A stretch of 35,960 nt of DNA from UBA9732 sp963599445 (GTDB lineage Bacteria > Spirochaetota > Spirochaetia > Sphaerochaetales > Sphaerochaetaceae), in the NCBI GenBank assembly GCA_963599445.1, contig CAVBWZ010000020.1, positions 1 to 35,960 of the forward strand. The letters are read 5' to 3'. The position numbers were made by a program, and so were the translations under genes. The notes under the pieces are model-generated. The model did not search any database. It was not told the origin of the DNA and saw only the letters and a program-made list of their open reading frames with translations. Below are positions 31,599 through 35,960 of the stretch, in pieces (the stretch's first letter is position 1; each line of letters starts with the position of its first letter).

Positions 31599-34500
31599 TC
31601 AATAGTATTTGACGATTAAGTAATCTGCGATTGGAGAACTGCCTTCCCCTATGCTATTTTTCTGGAAGTCATAAGTTGATGCTTTACGCCATTTGTTTAT
31701 TGTTGATGAGTAATAAACTTTGGATTCAAAGCTCCCTTTCCCCAAGGAGAAAAATGTATCATGGATTTGGCTGAGTTCTTTGATTGAAGCAATACGCCAT
31801 CCTCCCACTTTTTTGCCTCCAATATTGAACTGTAGTTTGCTAACAATTTCGTCAAAGTAAAGATTGGGGTTTTCGGTTGCTTCTTTGATTTTCAAGGCAT
31901 TGAATAAGCTGGAGCCAATTTTTTCTGAGGTTGTAAAATCATATGGAACATCATAAGGCACGATTTCATTTCCTTCAAAGGAGCCGTTATACACTTCTGC
32001 AAAACGCCAGCCACAAATAGACGATTCAAGCCCATCTGCATTCCCAAACTCATTGTCATAATCACAGTCATAGAAGATGTATCCACCATAAAGTCCTTCT
32101 TCTCCTTCTCTCAAATGTGAATATGAGACATCGCAAGTAGAACATTGACCGTTTACAAAAACATGTTCTGTCATTTCTTTATCAATGCTATATGAATACC
32201 CACATACAGAACAATTGTAATCAACTCTTCCTACTGAATTACATGTTGGCAAAACTTCATTAACAACAAAGTGATGGCCATTTGGCTCTTTTTCGCTGAA
32301 GGCTCTAATTGCTCGAACCCTTAGATAGGAAGACATGCCCATTCCCCAGTCAGCTTCTCCATCGAAAAAATCCACATACCACGAAGCGTTTCCGTGAGTT
32401 AAGCCTTCAGGATATTCAGATGAACTCCAGTAATATGGTTTATTGTCTTCATCGGTCTGAAATTCTGCAATATTGCCAGAAGAAAAACATTTATACATTT
32501 CTAAGAGTTCATCTTTTGATGGAAGGAACCAATCATTAAACACGATTCCATTTTTTTCGAGTGAATAATCTCTACAAAGTTTTGCTGCATATGTACCAAT
32601 TTCATAACATTTTTTGATGTTTGAAGTTGTATATGTGAAGTCTCCTCTAGTTGAAACAAGAAGATTTGTATTTATTCTACCATAACCTATTTCAGTACGA
32701 GTACAATCCTCAACGGAATATGTAGTTGTTTTGTTTACGAATCTATTTGATTCGTAAGGGTTTAACCTGTATAAACCAAATGAGAACCTATCAATCCCCA
32801 TACCTGAAGTTTGATCAGAAGTAGAAGTTATGGAAATATCTGAAGGGGCTACTTCCAAATACCTCCATCCACATTCAGTGGATACCAAACCATCTGGTCC
32901 TGCTTCAGTTCCATTCGTATTATTATCTGCATCACAGTCATAGAATACATATCCTCCAGCAGGTCCTATAAACCAAGTTCCGCAATTTGAGCATTTGAAA
33001 TTTTGGTAATCATGGCCGGTTGCATCAAGTTTTTTGTATGTTGTGTAGTCACATCTTGAGCATGTTTCATATGCAGAATGCCCAGGTTCAGTGCAAGTCG
33101 GTTTTTTGCTTTCGAAAAAAGTTAAATTGTGGTCTAATGCAGGGACAATGGTTGATGCAATTTCAGTGTTGCCTTCTTGATTTTCAAAGTCCTTGTTGCA
33201 AGTGTTGCAATGCCAATACTCAACGTTTCCTTCCTTAGTACAAGTTGGATCAACTCCAGCAAAGTGACTGAGAGAATGACCCGTCGCTTTAGCAGAAGTG
33301 ACATCATACGAATATCCGCAATTATTACATGTAAATCGAGTTATTTCATCTTGAGTGCATTCCAAATTCTGGAATACTCTGCTTGTGTAATCATGGCCAT
33401 ATGGCTCATTTTCTAGGAAATAACGTACACCGTATACAGTTTTATATGTCGTTAATCTTTCATCTGTTTTCCCTGGAGAATAGTAATAAGCTTTCGTTGA
33501 ACTGTATTCCGTACTACTCCAGCAATTGTATTTGTTGATAAGTTTCAATTCTTCATATGATGGCAGATACCAATCAGAGAAGGTGTGTCCATTGTTTGTT
33601 ATCGAATAGTCATATGCAAGTTTTGCAGCATAGTTATCTGTATAATCAGCACCGCCTATCCAAGCATTATCACCCATTGATTCTACAAGCTTTTCAGTAT
33701 TACTTCTTCCAAAGCCAATTCCAGTTTCTTTTGCTCCAGATGATATCGCAGATCCAGTGACAAACTTACAGCCAAAGACGCAACTTTGCGAAATGGCTTG
33801 GCTGGTTTGTTCTATAAACCTCCATCTACAGACTGAAGACATTAAACCATCAGGACCAGCTTCTGTTCCATCTGAACCATTATCTGCGTCACAATCGTAT
33901 ATAATCCGTCCTCCTGATGGACCATAACCCAACACATTGCATCGTGTGCATCTATAGTTTTGGTAATCATGCCCCAAGGATGGTGTGTAAACCGAGCTTG
34001 ACTCGTTTTCACATTTGCTGTCTATGAAGTTCTTTTTACATGTACTGCAATTCCAGTATTCGATATTGCCTTTTGTTGTACATGTTGCAACAACCACATC
34101 ATGATGCACTGGAGAATGTCCCTTGGCTGGTATGTCAGTGCGCGTAGTATAATTGCATCTCGAGCATGTTTCATAACTGGAATATCCAATTTCAGTACAA
34201 GTAGGATCTTTTGCATCGTGGTACTCCAAGGAATGCCCTAGGGCCTTTACCTCTTCGTAGGTGCTGTATTCGCATCTGGAGCATGTAACGTATGCATTCC
34301 AACCAATTTCCTCACAGGTGGCGGGCTTTGCTTCATGCTTGACTTCTGCATGACCTAAAGCTGGTTTCTCCTTGTATGTTGTGTAATCGCACTTTGAACA
34401 TGCTTCATATGCTAGGTACCCTGCTTCGGTGCAAGTTGGTTCTTTTTCTTTAATTTTGTCCAGATTATGGCCCAAAGCAGGGACAATGATTGATTCAAGT

Positions 34501-35960
34501 TCTGTGTCGCATTCCTTGTTGCCAAAATCTTTATTGCACGTTTTGCAATGCCAGTATTCAACGTTTCCGTTCTTCGTACATGTTGGCTCAATTCTGTTTA
34601 GGTGTTCAGAAGAATGTCCCTTTGCTGGTATTTCATTGTATGTCGTATAGTCGCATCTTTTGCATGTAATGTAGGCATCCCAGCCTTTTTCTGTACAAGT
34701 TGCCTCTTGCGAATCATGTCTAATTTCGTCATGACCTAATGCTTCTATTTTCTCATATGTAGTATAGCTACATCTTGAACAGGTGACATACTCTCTGCAT
34801 CCATCGTTGACACATGTTGGTCCTATTGCATCGTGGTTTATGAAATCATGGCCAAGCTTTGGCTTTTCAGCATATGTGGTGTATGTGCATCGTAAGCATG
34901 TTTCATATGCATCGTATCCAACTTCAGTGCAGGTCGGTTCTTTTGCATCGTGGTGCTCCAAGGAATGCCCTAGGGCCTTTACCTCTTCGTAGGTGCTGTA
35001 TTCGCATCTGGAGCATGTAACGTATGCATTCCAACCAATTTCCTCACAGGTGGCGGGCTTTGCTTCATGCTTGACTTCTTTGTGCCCAAGTGCAGGGATT
35101 TCCACACTGTTGAGAACAGTTTCGCATGTCTCTTCTTTGAATTTCTTTTTGCAATAATCACATTCCCAGTATTCTATATTTCCAGATTCGAGGCAAGTAG
35201 CGTCATTTTTTGCTTTGTATGTTGCCTTGTGTTTAATTTGATATGTAAACGATTTTACTTCTGATGCTGTCAGATTGTTCTTTTCTGCTCGGACATTGAG
35301 TGTGATTGCCCTCACATAATAATTGGGAATACTTATTCCTTCTTTGGGATACTCTGTGTAGTTGCCACTGTTATTAAAGGAATAGAATATCCGTGTATTG
35401 TCCTCTTCGGTTTTAAGATGAATTGTCGAATCACAATATAGATGATCATTCTCGTCGATGTCTGGAGTTGGAGTGTCAACAATAGGTAGTAGGCTTTGAA
35501 GTTTCTCCCAAGAAAAGTCGTAATAAGACTCGAATTCGTTATATATATGTACTGATGGATGCAAGGTTGCTCCAATTTGTAAACCATCTGTATTTTTCAT
35601 TACAATCTCAGAATTATAAAATCCTGAAGGAACATCGAACGATTCTTCAAAACTATATAGCCCACCGTCCGATTCTGATTTCTTTTTATCTACTTTATAA
35701 AGAATTGGATTGGTATTATTGTCTTGTCTGTACAATGTGCATTCAATGTAATCTACTTTTGAGGTTTGGACTTTTATCGAAAGCCTTAACTTTCCACCCC
35801 CTTTTATCCAATCAAGAACATATCTTGTATTAGAAGTTTTACCTGTCTCTATCAAAACTTCCTTTGGTTCTGATTTGGCCAAGAGTTTTCCATCTTTATT
35901 GTAACCTTCAACGTAGAATTTCCATTCTCCAATAGTCAGATAATCGATTTTTACTGATTT
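31599..35960 (-). CDS. Giant surface protein with Cys-rich repeats and three Lcl/DUF1566-like domains (5' end outside window)
   Basis: The minus-strand frame runs off the window end. A TTG near 35882 is internal: the upstream codons continue the homology ('VEGYNKDGKLLAKSEP' against 'VEGLNKDGVVLAKSEP' in the lipoprotein at 4623). At least 1450 residues are visible. In order: the N-terminal beta module shared with the two lipoproteins; a CHB_HEX_C-like module; about ten Cys repeats (seven of C-x10-C-x2-C-x12-H and three of a longer 'GN.EYW.C..C.K.F' form); an Lcl_C-like domain with 'WYLPSYEELKL'; two more repeats; a second with 'GWRYLEVAPSD' and 'WFLPSKDELLEMY'; and a third, divergent one at the C-terminus ('GGYIFYDCDYDN', 'GGWRIASIKEL'). 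The signal peptide lies outside the window. The gene is visibly more AT-rich than its core neighbours. A surface binding role is inferred. Confidence 0.88.
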   Translation of the reverse strand, partial: KSVKIDYLTIGEWKFYVEGYNKDGKLLAKSEPKEVLIETGKTSNTRYVLDWIKGGGKLRLSIKVQTSKVDYIECTLYRQDNNTNPILYKVDKKKSESDGGLYSFEESFDVPSGFYNSEIVMKNTDGLQIGATLHPSVHIYNEFESYYDFSWEKLQSLLPIVDTPTPDIDENDHLYCDSTIHLKTEEDNTRIFYSFNNSGNYTEYPKEGISIPNYYVRAITLNVRAEKNNLTASEVKSFTYQIKHKATYKAKNDATCLESGNIEYWECDYCKKKFKEETCETVLNSVEIPALGHKEVKHEAKPATCEEIGWNAYVTCSRCEYSTYEEVKALGHSLEHHDAKEPTCTEVGYDAYETCLRCTYTTYAEKPKLGHDFINHDAIGPTCVNDGCREYVTCSRCSYTTYEKIEALGHDEIRHDSQEATCTEKGWDAYITCKRCDYTTYNEIPAKGHSSEHLNRIEPTCTKNGNVEYWHCKTCNKDFGNKECDTELESIIVPALGHNLDKIKEKEPTCTEAGYLAYEACSKCDYTTYKEKPALGHAEVKHEAKPATCEEIGWNAYVTCSRCEYSTYEEVKALGHSLEYHDAKDPTCTEIGYSSYETCSRCNYTTRTDIPAKGHSPVHHDVVVATCTTKGNIEYWNCSTCKKNFIDSKCENESSSVYTPSLGHDYQNYRCTRCNVLGYGPSGGRIIYDCDADNGSDGTEAGPDGLMSSVCRWRFIEQTSQAISQSCVFGCKFVTGSAISSGAKETGIGFGRSNTEKLVESMGDNAWIGGADYTDNYAAKLAYDYSITNNGHTFSDWYLPSYEELKLINKYNCWSSTEYSSTKAYYYSPGKTDERLTTYKTVYGVRYFLENEPYGHDYTSRVFQNLECTQDEITRFTCNNCGYSYDVTSAKATGHSLSHFAGVDPTCTKEGNVEYWHCNTCNKDFENQEGNTEIASTIVPALDHNLTFFESKKPTCTEPGHSAYETCSRCDYTTYKKLDATGHDYQNFKCSNCGTWFIGPAGGYVFYDCDADNNTNGTEAGPDGLVSTECGWRYLEVAPSDISITSTSDQTSGMGIDRFSFGLYRLNPYESNRFVNKTTTYSVEDCTRTEIGYGRINTNLLVSTRGDFTYTTSNIKKCYEIGTYAAKLCRDYSLEKNGIVFNDWFLPSKDELLEMYKCFSSGNIAEFQTDEDNKPYYWSSSEYPEGLTHGNASWYVDFFDGEADWGMGMSSYLRVRAIRAFSEKEPNGHHFVVNEVLPTCNSVGRVDYNCSVCGYSYSIDKEMTEHVFVNGQCSTCDVSYSHLREGEEGLYGGYIFYDCDYDNEFGNADGLESSICGWRFAEVYNGSFEGNEIVPYDVPYDFTTSEKIGSSLFNALKIKEATENPNLYFDEIVSKLQFNIGGKKVGGWRIASIKELSQIHDTFFSLGKGSFESKVYYSSTINKWRKASTYDFQKNSIGEGSSPIADYLIVKYY
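34208..34347 (-). repeat. Near-identical internal direct repeat, copy 1
   Basis: Bases 34224-34347 are identical to 34956-35079 (124 bases, offset 732). The match extends upstream to 34208 with one mismatch. The offset is 244 codons, so recombination between copies would keep the reading frame. Confidence 0.9.
34940..35079 (-). repeat. Near-identical internal direct repeat, copy 2
   Basis: This is the partner of the copy at 34208-34347. It encodes the same Cys-repeat unit (the 'KPATCEEIGWNAYVTC' unit), whereas the neighbouring units are clearly divergent at DNA level. This points to recent duplication or gene conversion. Confidence 0.9.

Overview
The window looks like chromosome from a host- or gut-associated spirochaete of the Treponema/Sphaerochaeta kind. 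The evidence is gene content and order: a DNA primase, housekeeping sigma factor, coiled-coil zinc-ribbon and RNase P RNA block; a cytidylate kinase gene next to ribosomal protein S1; a GreA factor carried on a very long helical-repeat N-terminal half, a form known from treponemes; many lipoproteins with relaxed lipoboxes; and BspA-like leucine-rich repeats. No rRNA, CRISPR array, phage or complete insertion sequence is visible.

Region 1 (1-9068) is accessory. After a 480-base leader carrying a terminator hairpin and a 13-C homopolymer come two large tandem surface lipoproteins (481-4608 and 4623-7055), an unrecognised 200-residue protein (7288-7890), and a PD-(D/E)XK Rpn/transposase-like nuclease on the minus strand (7988-8812).

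Region 2 (9029-18810, plus strand) is core. It runs: tRNA-Tyr with a clear promoter, a YkgJ-like cysteine cluster protein, dnaG, rpoD, a zinc-ribbon protein, rnpB, a TPR lipoprotein, a fused radical SAM/DUF2344 protein and mazG. An imperfect 167-base palindrome with 17-base perfect inverted ends and flanking TTTG direct repeats follows mazG; it resembles a miniature mobile element. A plus-strand alkaline-phosphatase-superfamily phosphodiesterase comes next (19061-20173).

Region 3 (20170-28423, minus strand) is a compact ten-gene run. In transcription order it is rpe, dtd, recA, scpA, scpB, an rluB-like pseudouridine synthase, cmk, rpsA, a membrane-anchored TPR protein and a small lipoprotein. 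It joins sugar metabolism, tRNA proofreading, recombination, chromosome segregation and translation, with gaps under 50 bases and several overlaps. A divergent intergenic region (28424-28819) separates it from greA (28820-31498) and may hold an unidentified small RNA.

Region 4 (31599 to the window end, minus strand) is a third giant surface protein, cut by the window edge. It is a paralogue of the second lipoprotein, with about twelve cysteine-rich repeats and three C-terminal Lcl/DUF1566-like domains. The most noteworthy material is this modular surface-protein family (shared N-terminal modules, repeat-number differences, a 124-base perfect internal duplication, a possible phase-variable poly-C tract), followed by the palindromic element and the possible RNA upstream of greA.
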